64,000 bases of DNA from Aphrocallistes beatrix (GCA_963281255.1 OY725491.1:4638857-4702856), one strand, 5' to 3'; counted from the first letter of the stretch, positions 1 to 12,606 are shown. Translations and numbers: made by a program. Notes: generated by a model not told the origin, from the letters alone.

Positions 1-18
1 TTATTATAGTAGGCTATG
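1..18. mobile_element. Right end of a CATAGCCTAC foldback element, cut by the window edge
   Basis: The window opens with GTAGGCTATG, the same right terminus that ends the foldback elements at 20096 and 24826. The rest of the element lies outside the window. Confidence 0.5.
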
Positions 19-937
19 CCTATGCTTATTCGCAAACGTCAAATCTTGACACAAAATTTTTCCGCGAATATTCAAAACCGCGAGAAGTTCACGAACGGCG
101 AGGGCTGCCTGTACTATATATACTCCAATTATTGGTTCATAACTCAGACCATCAAGTTGTAATATAGTTATACATAGTACTCGTATAGATGTAATCAGTA
201 AAGCTAGTAAAGTTGAGTCACATTCTGCTAACGCAAACAAAATACTGAAATATCGTTCAGTGTAGTTCCTAGTATAGGAGATGCCCTATGTCCTGATCGG
301 CGTGTAACGTCCGTCCGTCCATCTGCTTGCTTCTGGAAATTCTATTGAGCCAAATGTCACCAAATTTAGACCATCATACCCTTAAATGGTGGAGATTTGA
401 ACCTGAATACGAATACAGAAAAAAGCATTTTTGCAATGGTGTTAAAATGTATTTGCCAATCACTTTATTTCAAACATTCATTTCGGTATATATTTAGCGT
501 GTCTAAAGCATCAAAATACACCATGTTACATTAACAGCACTAGTTATATAATTAAGTTTGACCTGAATGGGAAATCAATTATTTTTCTAGACTAAGAAAT
601 GATGTACCCAATTCTAGTTATTAGTTAGTTGAAATGTCTCCCTCGCTGATAGGAGGTAACAAGCTAGGCGATATTCTCAAGAACTTCAAGGCCTTTGCGA
701 TAACTTGGTACACAGAGACAAACCAGAGAATATTTTTGCTATTTATAGGATCTGTGGTATTACTAGTAATAGAGATATTATATCCAGCTATCTTGTAGTC
801 AGTCATGACAGCGCCTCAACCCATCCTGTACACTTTCACACCTTGACGTAGCGACAGGATATTCACAATTTGGACTTTGTTTAAACTTAGTTTTGACTTA
901 GTTAAATCAACCTTAAGTTTAACTGGTTTAGTAATAA
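19..937. other. No gene seen
   Basis: AT-rich sequence with scattered stops in all frames. A short CCGTCCGTCC run lies near 310. I see no splice-bounded exon or recognisable domain here. Confidence 0.4.
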
Positions 938-1122
938 TTTGAAATTAATAATTGATGAGAAATATTTTACAACTAATTCGAAAGCGCAGATTATGGATTT
1001 GAAATCCGATTAGTTGAATTACTTTTCGTTTAGGAGTTTTGATCTTAATGAATAGACTTATTCTAGTATTAACGCACTGGAAATAATGAATTGTACAATT
1101 ACTTTGTCCGGGTACGTACAAT
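938..1122. mobile_element. Partial palindromic MITE related to 44456-45028
   Basis: The stretch is an inverted copy of part of the MITE at 44456-45028. Both share the block around 'aggagttttgatctt' and end in a TTTGTCC-containing terminus. Only one arm is present here, so this is a truncated copy of a Tc1/mariner-type MITE. Confidence 0.55.
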
Positions 1123-3639
1123 CAAACATAGAAATACATTACTATTATCACAGGAATACAATAAATAAGTGAATATTTATTGGAAAACAAATGTTTGCTG
1201 ATATTACATTGTAAATATACTACGAAATTTCAATTTAAAATGACAGCAATAATATGAATTGCAACCTGTTGATTTTTAACAATCAAAGAAACCATCTTTC
1301 CGGAGAGTGGAAATATTATGTTCATTAATATCAGCACGAATCAGTTCATACAATAATTATTATCTTGGGAACGTTTAGTATTGCAAAGTGATTTCTTTTT
1401 TCCTCGTTCCAATCAAAGGAAGTAAACACGCTAATGTGGGTAAGTTTCTTAATTCCTCGTTTCCCGTTCGTCGTTTCCAACTCCCCCTGCCTGGTAAACA
1501 TTATTACTATTTTCTCACCAGTGGTCTTAAAAAATTGCTCTAAGATCTTTGAGAACTTTGTTTTTTGCCTTTATTCATTCCTCGAGGCATGGTTCTCACC
1601 TAAAAAGATAATTCAGCATATTATAAATAATCAATAGAAAATAGCTACTTAAATTCTCATATCTCTATGGTAAAATACTCTTTGATCAAAGTTAAAAGTG
1701 CCATTTTTTGGGTACATTTATTAAAATATCACTCAAAATCAGGGATATATCATGCCGCCAAAAGTGGTCCGACTGTTTACATACATAGCAAAACTGGACT
1801 AAGATAGCGGGCCTTTCTAATATAACGAATGAGATTAATTTATTTACAATAAACATCAAAGTTCGCCTGCTGCAGTATGTTTGCTATGTTGTGAAGATAA
1901 GTTTCTGCTGCTAGTAATTATATTCCCCTCATAACTAACGTCAGAATCTTTCAGATATAAGTTTGTTCAGCTAAATTGTCTCGGGTAGCAGTGTCCAAAT
2001 TAAGCTGAATGACTGTATGTGTGATAATTATTAGGTTGTAGATTTGAATATTTATTATTTACTGCTCTTCATATAGATATGTGTCCTTCCATTGAGAATG
2101 AATCGACTTTTCAGGTTGTATCAAATAATTGATTAATAATAGCAAAAATTTGGGAATATAACCAATTGATTTGGCTTTAGGTACTAATCTAAATTTTGCT
2201 TTAGTCTTATTATTTTGATATATTCCTTAAATGCATATTTTTCAGTTTCTTTATGAAGAACTTGTTTATACTGTAAAACTGAAACATTAATTAAGTTTCT
2301 AGAGTTGAAATGAATTTTAGTAATGCAATGTTAATTCAATCACTGCTTATCTAGGTGTACAATGAATCCTACTTTGCTTGTATTACTAGTAATTATTAAT
2401 TAAAGGTCTGCTAACTGAAACTAAATTTTGAATCCATCACTCCTAAATTGAGTCTTACTAAACAATTCGCGTCTCTGTGAATATAGGATACACGACTTCT
2501 ATTATAATTATACAAGTAATTGATCGTTGGACATAGTATTCATCTGTATATATCGATTATTACTTACCCATATTGAGAATTCAAGCTAAATATCTTACCT
2601 TTACTCTGCTCTAATACTGACTACCTATTTATTTTCGCGCTTCCAGCTCTATAACTACAATTTATTGAATGAAGTGGTACTCACAACTAATCACATAAAC
2701 CACTTTTCTTCACTACAATGTTAATACCACAACTCAAATTCGTTTCACTTTTTGAGTGAGAGATCATCACTTTTTCCATCCATTGGTTCCTGAGAATTTC
2801 ACATCTCTGGTTTGGCACAGCAGACTGGAGCTTATTACAACCTGATATCTGACATTGTGAGTTGAATAGTTTGTTACAGTTTTAGAATTATCTATTAATT
2901 GTCGTTAGCGGGATTGTCTTAGAATAAGTCATTGTATTTCCATATAAGTCTTCATTTTAGTATACAAAATTCAATTATTTTTATCTCGATTGAATTTATA
3001 ATAAGTAATATTTCGTTAATTTCATTTTACATTTCCTTTTTGTATATAAATCGTTTTCTGACATGGAGAAAATTTGATTTAATTTATTTTTGATTTAGTG
3101 TTACATCTGTTCTCACCATGACTGCACCGCGAAGAGGTAGATGACACGCTTTATTCTCAGAAAGAATCACTATTCTTTATGTCAGATGTCTAATTATATT
3201 TTCTGCCAGACAAGCCAACCAAATCCAATTCTTCACACAGGTTTGATGTTTCTAACTATTCTTTTTTGTTATTGTATCCTGTAAGTATTCTATGCACTCC
3301 TGTATATCGTTTGCTAGGATAATTACTACTAGTCTCATGCATAAATAAGTATCTAATATGACTCAACACTCTAGCCTATTTAATGATCGAAATACGGTCC
3401 ATAATTTAACAGAAAACATGGTGTATTTGAGGCTTCACATGGATCATTTTCAATCAGTAGTTAAGGTCAACCATGTAGTATAGGAAAATATCAGTTAGAT
3501 GTTAGCATTTTCGTGAGGATTTACATTATAATCGAATAACTACAACTAGCAATCTAGTTTAGCGATATTTCTGATGTTTACAAAATGAAAGCAGTGATTA
3601 TTAAATTTAGATATACTCATATTATAGTCGTTTATGCCA
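1123..3639. other. 2.5 kb without recognisable genes
   Basis: Very AT-rich, with only short open frames and no recognisable protein motif. I see nothing beyond simple A/T-rich runs. It could be intergenic or a very old repeat. Confidence 0.35.
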
Positions 3640-4505
3640 TGCTCACTTTCTCAATAGTAGAAATACATGAGAAATTAACCAAGTTTGCTGACTCATTTTC
3701 ATGTAATGTGGGATGCTTTGTGTTATTAATTGAAATAGAGTAAAACTACATTGCTGAAACATCTCTCCGTCAAATTTGGGATTAATATATCCACATATAG
3801 GAAACCTATAATATTTGATGTACAAGATTCGCTTTGTCTTGAAGCCGTAAGTTAAGATCATTGAGATGCTGTGTAATATCTGCCAGAAATGCAAGCGGCC
3901 AGATCCATTTGCCATCGTACAGTTCAGCAACTGGGCGTCCCTTCATAGTCATGAAATCACATATTTATTTACGCAAATCAAAGAATCTCTTCGAAGTTAC
4001 TACGGCTCAGCCAACGTACTTCACGGTGCTATTAGATAACATCGTCATAATCTGCGCTACATCTTTTAAAAAGCTGACGGTGATTCAGAGCATGTCCACG
4101 AAGTAATTCACAGTTATAAAAACTGTCTTCATCACGCCGTCCAAATCAAGTGATTTTGAATAAAGAGCCTGTTGGTGAATGATATAATGGAGGGTGATAG
4201 AAAAACTTGTACCAATATCTTCCATTTTTTATTTATTCTGCCAATTAATCCAGTCTTTCTTCCAACCATACTTTTGGCTCTATCTGTGTAATAGAGTTCC
4301 TTCCAGTCTAGATTGAGTGATAAAAGCGTTTCTTTTTTCGTAAACATCAAGTCCTGTTGTGGTGCCCTTCAAGCTATGTAGTGCAGCTAATTCTTCAGTT
4401 TCTTTAAAATCTTCATCAACACCACATACCCAAATTAGGAGTTGACCTTTATCACTCAGATCACAACTTTCGTCCAACGCAATTGAAAAACACGCTGGCC
4501 AGGAC
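3640..4505 (-). pseudogene. hAT transposase, C-terminal part (GTF2IRD2/ZBED-like), decayed
   Basis: Read on the minus strand, this begins with FSIALDESCDLSDKGQLL and continues with a KGTTTGLDVYE block, then a KSMVGRKTGLIGRIN block, an HCIIHQ-like block and a W-S-R region. Their order matches the RNase-H-like catalytic region of the hAT subgroup that gave rise to GTF2IRD2 and ZBED-type genes. The DES aspartate is visible. Frames change at least twice and several stops occur between 3640 and 4110, so no functional enzyme can be made. The zinc-finger N-terminus of the same gene appears to lie at 7185-7401, separated by a Ty3/gypsy fragment. Family assignment comes from motif recall, not a search. 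Confidence 0.7.
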
Positions 4506-4539
4506 CCCTTCGCTAGTTGCCGGTCGAACTGGAGGCATC

Positions 4540-5403
4540 GAATGACTTACTTCACCAGTCCAACGTTCCGCTCGGCCATTCCGTCGCATTGGGGATGATA
4601 TGGTGTTGTCGACCTCTTATTGACACCTGCCTTGGTGCAAAATTCTCGAAGCACTTGGCCATCTACGTTTGCTCCTTTATCGTTGAGGATAACCGAAGGT
4701 ATGCCGTGCCCCCTATACACCCAACCCTGTTGAAAGGCTGCGAGGAGAGTTGTTGCTTCGTGGTCCTTCAGGGGCTGCAGTTCCACGTACCAAGTAAATA
4801 AATCCATCATGAGTAGAAAATATCTATAACCTTTTTCCGTGTCATCGGCCCATGGTCGCGTCCCGATATCCATCGATATTGCCCTTCCAGGAAATCCCTT
4901 GCCGAGATTCATATTGCATATGTACTTGGACTTGGACTTCTGACAGAGCAGACATCGACGACAAAACATCCGGACGTCTCGTACCATCCTTGGCCAAAAG
5001 AAATTCTTCCTAAGTGATCGGAGTGTCCCAGCTTGTCCGAAATGATGTTGCGCGTGGGTGATTTGTAGTACTTCCTGACGTAGGGCTGAGGGTACAACTA
5101 TTCGCTCCCCAAAAAACAGATTCCCCCCTGAAATTCTGAGATTGCTTGAAACCTTCCCCAGTTGGCCACCGAGTACTCGCCCTTCCTGCTCCATATCGGC
5201 TAGCGCTTTCTGGATCACCCCGTCCTGTGCCTGCTCCTCTAGTACTATTCTGTCGTATAGGCTATATGCCTCGGGAGTGGTTATGAATATTCTGTCCTCA
5301 AAGGTGTCTTCCCTATTGACCTCCTCGTCGTAGACTAGCTGAGGGTTACGACTTAAGTAGTCCGCTACCTGGTTATCTCTTCCGGGTCGGTAACCTATCC
5401 TAA
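4540..5403 (-). pseudogene. Ty3/gypsy retrotransposon, RNase H end and integrase
   Basis: The minus-strand reading frame starts with the tail of an RNase H domain (YRPGRDNQVADYLSR). An H2C2 zinc finger follows (two His around HAQHHFGQ, then CRRCLLC), then an integrase core. The integrase acidic triad is visible: Asp in SMDIG, Asp in LNDKG, and Glu in GMAERN exactly 35 residues after the second Asp. The usual S-D-R/Q-G motif is N-D-K-G here. The open frame ends right after the catalytic Glu, at the junction with the hAT fragment. Reverse transcriptase and protease are missing between this block and the gag at 5560-6216, so this is an internally deleted copy. Confidence 0.85.
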
Positions 5404-5559
5404 AGGGGTGCGTTTAGGTGCGTAGGTAAGTTCTGTACTTGGTTAAGTCTGTGCTAATTAATTAATGTAGTTCTAGTTGATATGTAATCGTTGTTACGCT
5501 GTTCGTTGGTTGGTATGCTGTTCTTTGCTCGTATTGGTTGGTATGCAGTTCTTTGCAGT

Positions 5560-6216
5560 TCTTATCTCGTGTAAGCGACTTTGTTGGTCCCCTCTGCGCA
5601 ATCGATTGGATCTTTTGTGGAATTTGCATCAGTTGAAGTTTCTCCATGGATATTAGCAACTTTTTCAATCCGTTTGAAATCTCTGTTCCCACAGTCGAGC
5701 GCATATCCCTTTTCCATTAGCTCTTTCTTTACTGAGGAAATCACGACCACCTTTTCCATCTAAGCCGGGATCAATATCAGCAACAGTTGACTTGATCTTA
5801 CTCTCTACTGCTCTTGGTAGTTGCGCTGCAATCAAAGGTGCAACAAATCTCATATCTACCTTTGCTTCGACGGCCTTTCTCTTTGTAGAAAAGAAGAAAT
5901 CTTCGATGCGTTCGCCCGGCTGCCAAGTAATGCGACTTAATGCTTGCATTGCAGAGTACTGGTCTGATGATGGGTCGAGTGTTTCAGATAGTATATCCAA
6001 TGCTGCCTTTACGGTTTCAACTGACTTGATTGCATCCTGAACTAGCACCTGGTCAGCTACACTGCGGTTAACGTATGCAGGGAGCATTTGGAGGACGTGG
6101 CGCTCCCCATTTTCCGCTGATCTCAGGTGTTCTGTGCTAGCCTCGAAAATGACTCGCCAGTCTGCGATACGATCATTCCCTAGGAGTTTAGGGGCGAGTG
6201 GGTTTTGAGAGGCCAT
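5560..6216 (-). pseudogene. Gag-like fragment of the same Ty3/gypsy element
   Basis: An open frame starts at an ATG at 6216 (MASQNPLAPKLLGNDRIADW) and runs about 180 residues. It contains an alpha-helical stretch rich in A, L and V and a W-Q-P-G-E-R-I segment typical of retroelement gag capsid regions. The frame shifts near 5760 into a Lys-rich stretch. No CCHC knuckle is visible. It lies just upstream, in transcription sense, of the RNase H-integrase block. The assignment as gag rests on position and composition more than on a diagnostic motif. Confidence 0.6.
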
Positions 6217-6267
6217 TAGACTGAAGTAAGGAAATTGTAATTATTATGTCGTAAGTTAGCGTTACTT

Positions 6268-6395
6268 TAACCCACGCTTGCCACAGGAATGTGTTGCGTC
6301 ATTTCCGGTTTAAGCCATTTTCAATGGGGAAGCCATACAAGTTTGGGGTTACTACTATAAATAGAAAAATCCCAAATGCTTTCAAGGGCAAGTTC
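6268..6395. repeat. Dispersed ~125-bp repeat R, copy 1
   Basis: Inverted copies of this stretch occur at 50815-50938 and, more diverged, at 48725-48862. Shared blocks are the accacgcttgccacaggaa-type end, the GGGGTTACTACTATAAATA block and the CCCAAATGCTTTC block. It may be an LTR or a MITE. No target duplication was found. Confidence 0.55.
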
Positions 6396-7184
6396 TTTGT
6401 AATAGACTTCAGATCAGTATGCAAATAATTATAGAATAATTACAATTATATTCTAGACCTACTTACTAATCTGCTATCCTAACCTAGTTACTTAGGTCAT
6501 TTCATATGTACTGAGCCGTTATCTGTATTCAAAAGTTAGTGGAATTATCCTATTTTCGATTTGTCCATTGTATAGCTCAGGGGATCAGCTTTCGATTTGC
6601 ATACAGAATTACTGTGATAGGACAATTATTGTGGTTCCTACAGCCAATTTAAGTACATCAGTTTAGGATACTGCCTTCAAACTTTGGAACCGGGTTTGTA
6701 AGAAAGTGTTTAAAAAGGTGAATTATAAAAAGTTGCAAAAAGTTGCAATTGTAAAAAAGCTGCTCACGGACCACTGCCCACAAATCGTGGCGATAAGGAA
6801 CCCTGTACGTTTCCTCGTTTCAGCATGACCCAGTTTCCCTTTGAGATACTACTATCCTGTTTATCTTCGTTATATCGCGCTCTTGCCTTTGAGAGGTTAC
6901 TATCAATATTCTCTCTTGCAATAATAAGCAATTCGGATTCTTCAACAGCGTTCCGAGGTATTCGCCATGGGTGTTACTCTCATCTTCTACTTTGAGCTAT
7001 AATTTGTAATACATAATACGACGCAGATATGGTGGTCAGGTTTTCATTCACTTTCTTTTTGAACAATTTTATTTGAGACAACCGATTCTTCCCTAGGTAT
7101 TCGACTTTGTCTAAGAAAGAAAAATAAATGTAAAAAATACATATTCTCTGATATATATATTAATATAATTTATTGCAATAATAC

Positions 7185-7401
7185 TACCTGTTCGTAGTTT
7201 TTCAGTGAAGTCCTTGTAATCCTCTATGTGCTTCGTATCGTAACGATGTCGAATATTGCACTCTTTGAAAACTGCAATTGTCTCGTTACAGATCAAACAC
7301 GACACTTTCTATCCGCTTTGTATGCAGAAATAATTTTCTGTCCATTTATCATTAAATCCTTGAGGTTCGTCCTCGATCTTTCGCTTTTTCGTAAATGACA
7401 T
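7185..7401 (-). pseudogene. hAT transposase N-terminus with BED-like zinc finger
   Basis: From an ATG at 7401 the minus strand encodes MSFTKKRKIEDEPQGFNDKW, then a stop codon in place of a residue just before KVSCLICNETIAVFKECNIRHRYDTKH. The C-x2-C ... H-x4-H spacing is the BED-like finger found at the N-terminus of GTF2IRD2/ZBED-type hAT transposases. It is on the same strand and 5' of the catalytic fragment at 3640-4505, so the two are probably halves of one element split by later insertions. The in-frame stop and the missing middle make it a pseudogene. Confidence 0.65.
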
Positions 7402-7639
7402 ATTATGCTGGATGTATGTTTTACATTTTAGTGGAATCAGAGAATTGATAGCAATAGATTATTTCAAATACAAATAGGTAGAAATAGATTCCTTTCTAAT
7501 GTGATTGTGCTTTCTATTTGATATTGTCAATTAAAAGTGTTGAAAACTTGTAAATAATGATAGTACCACAGTAGTTTAAAAACACAATTAGTAAAGAATA
7601 GGTATATAGGTGCACGTTAGCCCTATCAAATGTATTATA

Positions 7640-8160
7640 TGCATATAGGTTATCAACCCTTGGGAAACGATTGGCATAATCAAAAAATTATATATAGCTG
7701 TTCAGCTGTGCAAGATATGGCTTCCCCGCATTTTGACGAATTTTTTTCTTTTACTATTTCTGCAGCACTTTCTGTGTGCCAGTGTTCTCCACATCTTTCG
7801 CAAACTAACTTTGATCGGAATAGATTTGGTATGGGGTCACTCTCAGAAGCCAATCTCACAAAAATGTCAATCACCATTGTCTTCAAATGAACACTTCCTA
7901 GCGAGATTCTCCCTGTACTTTCTTATTGGCTTGTTACAAGCCTCGGAACCTTCCCTAGAGAAACATTTCAAGCCGTGTCCGAAATTCAAGTCTTTCAAAA
8001 TTTATTCTGAGTGAGCTAATACCCGATGCAATGTCGGTGTAATTCCAGCCCAAGGAAACGAGTCGAGAATTAAGAGATAAGTGTTCGTGCATAGATCGCC
8101 AAATTCTATGTATTTTCCTGTCTGAATTTATTATTCTAAGAATAGCTGACAATCGTGTAT
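7640..8160. other. Degenerate coding-like stretch, unassigned
   Basis: Several overlapping open frames exist on both strands between 7630 and 8152. The minus frame has a C-x2-C pair (VCERCGEHWH) and a W-rich segment (LGWNYTDIASGISSL). The pattern suggests an old transposon coding region with frameshifts. I do not recognise it, and the sense strand is uncertain. Confidence 0.25.
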
Positions 8161-8163
8161 GTA

Positions 8164-8723
8164 ATTGTGAAAGTGTCTCCCTGTACTCAATCGCAACACA
8201 TGACGAAACACAATCAATAAATTTTGACTCGGAGGAAAAGTCTCGACCCGCAACACCACCAGTAGAGGTAGTTCCCCCCTTTAGGATCAGGCTGGTCTAT
8301 ATTCAAACCAGTCTTCTCTTGTACGAGAGTTCTGACGAAGATCATCTAATTTTGATGTTGGTGACCATGTAAGTTTACCACAGTTTAAAAGATAAACTAG
8401 CAGAGTGAACCATCTGAAGATACAAGTGGAGATGCTGGAAGGATATTTATAGTGGAAGTTGGTCCATGGGTGAGGTTATAACGTTCGTTTGAGGGTAGAG
8501 AAAAGAAAGAATCGTTATCTTCGATTCTCCAAGTAGTTGAATGGCGTCAGTGATCTGTCTATTGATAGGAAATCCCTGTATTATCAATTCATGATCTTTT
8601 ACTTCATCGTGAATAATGGCACTTTGATTGTGTAGTTTACAAGCATTCTAGTTAGTAGATCAGTGTACATTCCTCTTCCTTCGTCCAATTTGTTTTGCGT
8701 ACTTTTTCCATTTCTGTCATGGA
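8164..8723. other. No gene seen
   Basis: About 560 bases without a recognisable exon or repeat boundary. It sits immediately 5' of the Tigger-like MITE. Confidence 0.3.
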
Positions 8724-8725
8724 TA

Positions 8726-8963
8726 CAGTACACCCTCGATAGTCCGAACCTCGCCAATCCGAACTCTCGCTAATCCGAACTCTCGCTAATCCGAACACTT
8801 CATTCTTAAAATCTGAACACCCAAAATATAATTTTATTCGCCTCTATGCTTTGAATAAACGTTTATAAACTTAAATCTATCAATAAGATTGAGAAACCTC
8901 ATTAAATAAGCAATCATAGCTAAATAATATCTTTGATATTCTAACGATGCAAATTTATTATAA
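8726..8963. mobile_element. Tigger/pogo-like MITE, left part (interrupted)
   Basis: Starts after a TA with CAGTACACCCTCG, contains about four tandem CTCGCTAATCCGAAC-type units, and is colinear with the complete MITE at 60618-60933 read in reverse. The remaining part is at 13607-13716, so the 8964-13566 segment is an insertion in this MITE. The last 40 bases (8924-8963) are repeated at 13567-13606. Confidence 0.8.
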
Positions 8964-9849
8964 CAAGCGCGCTTCGCTTGCTTGCGCTGCGCGGCTTCGG
9001 ACACTGCGTGTCCGCAGAGTCGCCCTGCGGGCGCCTGGAATCACTCAATCTATCCTATTTTTTTTTTTTACTTTATATAAATATTGTAAGGCATAGCTCG
9101 GCTAGCGAACACTACGTATCTGCCGAGGCGCTATAATTATGTGGCTATGTTATTTGGAACTTGAGGTTCAAATTCTATTAAATCTTTCATGAATTCAACC
9201 TTAAAAACTGAATATTGTTACCATAAGAATGGTGAAAATTCCGTCGTGAGCATTTTATCTGAGACATTCCCTACAACTAATTTCGCAAGTTCTACAAAAT
9301 CTATCGCGATACTCCAAATTTGAGATTTTCCACTTTACAACAAATTAGTGCGTGGTGGAATCTACAGTTTTTGGTGTACCAAAATGAATTTCTATGTTCT
9401 CACTGATCATTTGATAATATGATTAAAATAGATTACAGACTGACTCCTAATCTATCCCTGTCGCTCCTGGTTGCTTAATACTGACTTATTATATTCGACT
9501 ATGCCTTTATTCACTACCTTTGTTGCATTAACCCAGTTTTAATTTAGCAATTAAATTAATGAATAAGTTAATACTTTATTGTAAATTGTATATGATTACA
9601 GTCGATTGAATAATAGAATATAGAAATAAACATGTAATATTGATGCTCAAATAAGGTGTCTGTTTCATCACTGCGGTAAGCGAGTAGATCCATCTGTTTC
9701 ATCACAGCCAGTAATCGAGTTGTATATGTCATTATCTACTGTAAGTAGTCGAAAATATATATTGGATATGATAAGATTCCTATCGTATTAAGTTAATGTA
9801 TTTAAATTTAATGGTTATTTAAAAGGTTAATTAAATACTCCCTGAAATA

Positions 9850-10430
9850 TTAAATTGAACTGTCGAAATTTCTGATATGATGTAATAACTAAAAAGAAAA
9901 TAATATAAATGACAATTTAGACAAAAAATACGCAAAATCAGTCAACTTACTTTACAATCTTCCCAAAATATATAAGATGACTAAATGATCTAAAAAATGA
10001 ATTACAAAATAATGAAATGATTGCTTGTTTTCACGATTTAGAAATTCAGCTTACCTCTTTAAATTCTAATTTTAGTGAATCAATTGGTGTTGTATTTCCC
10101 TAAAGTATGTATTTTGCATGATATATTGAATTTATTATATATTATAATAAATACGCAGAAACTTACCGCTAAAATCTCCTCCAGCAACCTTATTTTTTTA
10201 AAGGTTATGGCAATTTCTGTCCCTTTTTCGCGGTTTCGACCTCCTCTCTTGCCCCTCTTTCGTTTGGGATCCTCTTCCTTAGGATCCTCCTGCTTAAGAT
10301 CCTCCTGCTTAGGATCCTCCTGCTTAGGATCCTCCTGATTGGGATCTTCCTGATTGGGATCTTCCTGATTGGGATCCTCCTGATTGGGATCCTCCTGCTT
10401 GTGATCCTCCTTTTCAATTGATTGATCCAT
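9850..10430 (-). CDS. Small four-exon gene with QEDP repeats (125 residues)
   Basis: Predicted by eye: exons 10430-10167, 10099-10055, 9980-9951 and 9888-9850, all joining in phase 0, with stop at 9850-9852. The introns are 67, 74 and 62 nt and all GT-AG. Donors are GTAAGT, GTAAGC and GTAAGT. The first exon starts MDQSIEKEDH and holds about nine 5-residue repeats of the type N/K-Q-E-D-P, encoded by a 15-bp minisatellite. A basic stretch (KRKRGKRGGRNREK) and an amphipathic segment ending EEILA follow. The last three exons encode 15, 10 and 12 residues. A CATAAATA box lies about 50 nt upstream. I do not recognise the protein. Its acidic repeat plus basic patch suggests a disordered nucleic-acid- or protein-binding peptide, which is inference. 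It lies inside the Helentron-like insertion on the same strand as the helicase-OTU frame, so it may be a captured host gene. Transcript data would settle the splicing. Confidence 0.6.
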
Positions 10431-10870
10431 TTCAATATATTTCCACGTAAAATTATGTATATTTTCTCCCGTTTAACTGTATTTATGCAATTTCGACATG
10501 TATCATAGATATAATTAGTGAACTTAGCAACGTGCCTAAAGTACTGAAATGCTATAGGCTATGCATTTATTTCAACTTATCCCTTAAAAAAAATAGCACT
10601 GTAGAGCATAGTACAGACTTTCAGTCAAAGGATTCATTTTTTATTAAACAAATAAATGTACTTCCTAATTAAGGATTAAAAGAATCAGCATAACCATTTT
10701 AAATGTCCTACTCCTGCAATTTTATACCTTTGATTTGAAAAGAAATGAATTGTGCTGATTCTGAAATAATTTGACTTTATTTGCATGTTTTATTTTAACA
10801 TTTCGTCATTTAAATATACATAGTAACCATAAGTGCATAAAAAACTTCTAATAACATTATGTAAAGGTCT

Positions 10871-10975
10871 CGTAGTGTATCTGCACGTAAGAGGGCGCAA
10901 ATTCGTCTCCTGGTATATCTGCACGTAAGAGAGTCGCATTCGTCTAATGGTATATCTGCACGTAAGAGAGTCAAT
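10871..10975. repeat. 37-bp tandem repeat, ~3 copies
   Basis: Three successive copies of a unit containing TATCTGCACGTAAGAG. The second and third are nearly identical and the first is more diverged. Confidence 0.8.
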
Positions 10976-11167
10976 CTGCTTAGCATTATCTCCTACAAGA
11001 TATCTAGCTTTTCGTATTTCGTGAAAGTACTCTACTGGTAGCTGTAATAACCTATCAATACAAAACTTTAGTGGAACAGTGGGTAGATTATGACTTACCT
11101 ACCTGGACGTTTATGATTCAATTACGCTACATTAAAGACATTTATTGAAATTTGGATTTTGATCAAA

Positions 11168-11735
11168 TCCTTACTATTAAAACTCGATTAATGTATATTT
11201 ATTTATTTATTTATTAATTTATTTATATATATATATATATCTCTGTAACGAATTGATTGAAGAAACTGCCGGGCGTAGAAAGCTGATTTTTTGCATGTGG
11301 GAGTATTTTGGCTATGGCTCCAGTAAGTTCTGAGCTCAGAGCAAAATGTCGACTCATCATGGAGTTATGACGTCATTGTCACATTTTTAAAAGTTAAGCA
11401 ACACAGTTATTTGAGCATAACTCAGCCATTATAGGAGATAGAAGGTTGAAATTTTAATAGAATATGTATACTAACATGCGTCACATATGATACAACTATC
11501 GTCAAAAAATGATGAGTCATCACTTTGTTATGACGTCATCATTACTCATCAAAATTTAAAAATTGACAAATTTGGTGATTTTTCGAGTGATATCGATTTA
11601 AAACTAAGATAGACATATTTAGAGATGATATCTCCCTTATAATTAACCAATTTCACCCCCAGGCGACCGAAGGGAGCCTCCGGCGGACACGAAGTGTCCG
11701 CCAGCCGCGCAGCGCAAGCAAGCAAAGCGCGCTTG
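11168..11735 (+). mobile_element. Non-autonomous Helitron-like element (HINE1), full length 568 bp
   Basis: It starts TCCTTACTATTAAAAC after an A and ends with a GC-rich hairpin and GCGCGCTTG before a T. This fits Helitron-style insertion between A and T with no target duplication. A (TTTA)n/(TA)n stretch follows the 5' end. A second copy of identical length sits at 47849-48416 on the other strand. The GC-rich head gives open frames such as SLACAARLADT in several copies, but this is a by-product of the hairpin. Confidence 0.7.
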
Positions 11736-12606
11736 TTACTATTCAATTTGCTAAGTGATAATAATAGAATGATTCATAATTAAAAGTTTAAATGAAATAA
11801 ACATTGTAATTTCAATCAAAGCTGAAAATAGATTTTTAAAAACTTAGTAATCGTGTTTCAAAACATAGTTCTAGTTCAATGGTATTTCGATCGTAATTTC
11901 ATTTCTCAATAACAACTATTCCCGAACTAATGAGGAAATCTTGATGTGAGTTCAAACTAAATTAATAAAGTTCAGGGTAGTAATCACATACTTATTAATC
12001 AACTTGAATCCCAAGATAATTCCTTAATTTTAAAGCAGAATTCAGGCATTTTGAGTCAATTTAGATGTCCACTGGTGGCTCTTTATGCGACCGATTATTA
12101 CTATAATGCTAATTATTAATTAATTAATCTTTTTGTACATGATAATATAACTCGCACTGATATCTCCTTCAAAAGATATATATATATATATGTATATGAA
12201 TAAATCTATTAGTAAAGAAACATACCTATAATCAGTTGAAATGTTCTCACAACGAATGCAATGAGTTGTAAATACCCTCTTAGTGATCAATTGAATCAGT
12301 AATATAGTAATTGTATTTGGTGTCATCTAATTGTGTTGAATGATGTATTAGCGATGTCTTTGTACTATTTTAGAGAGAATAATATATTACATGAGTCGAT
12401 ACTACTTATTAATAATAATAGTATACTTACCAATTAGGAGATTTGTTGAGATGATTATACAGATGGTGATAATTTCGCCATTTAAAGTAGCTCAAAATAG
12501 AATCAGGGCGCTCAAAGCAGCCACACATGACATAACGTCAAGAAAGGCGCCACTTACAGGAAATCCAGCCAGCTTTCAAATCCTGAATTCGTCTGCACAA
12601 AAATTC

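Noticed and set aside
4..240. 78-codon minus-strand open frame at the window start
   Set aside because: No motif, atypical composition, and the start of the window is the tip of a foldback element.
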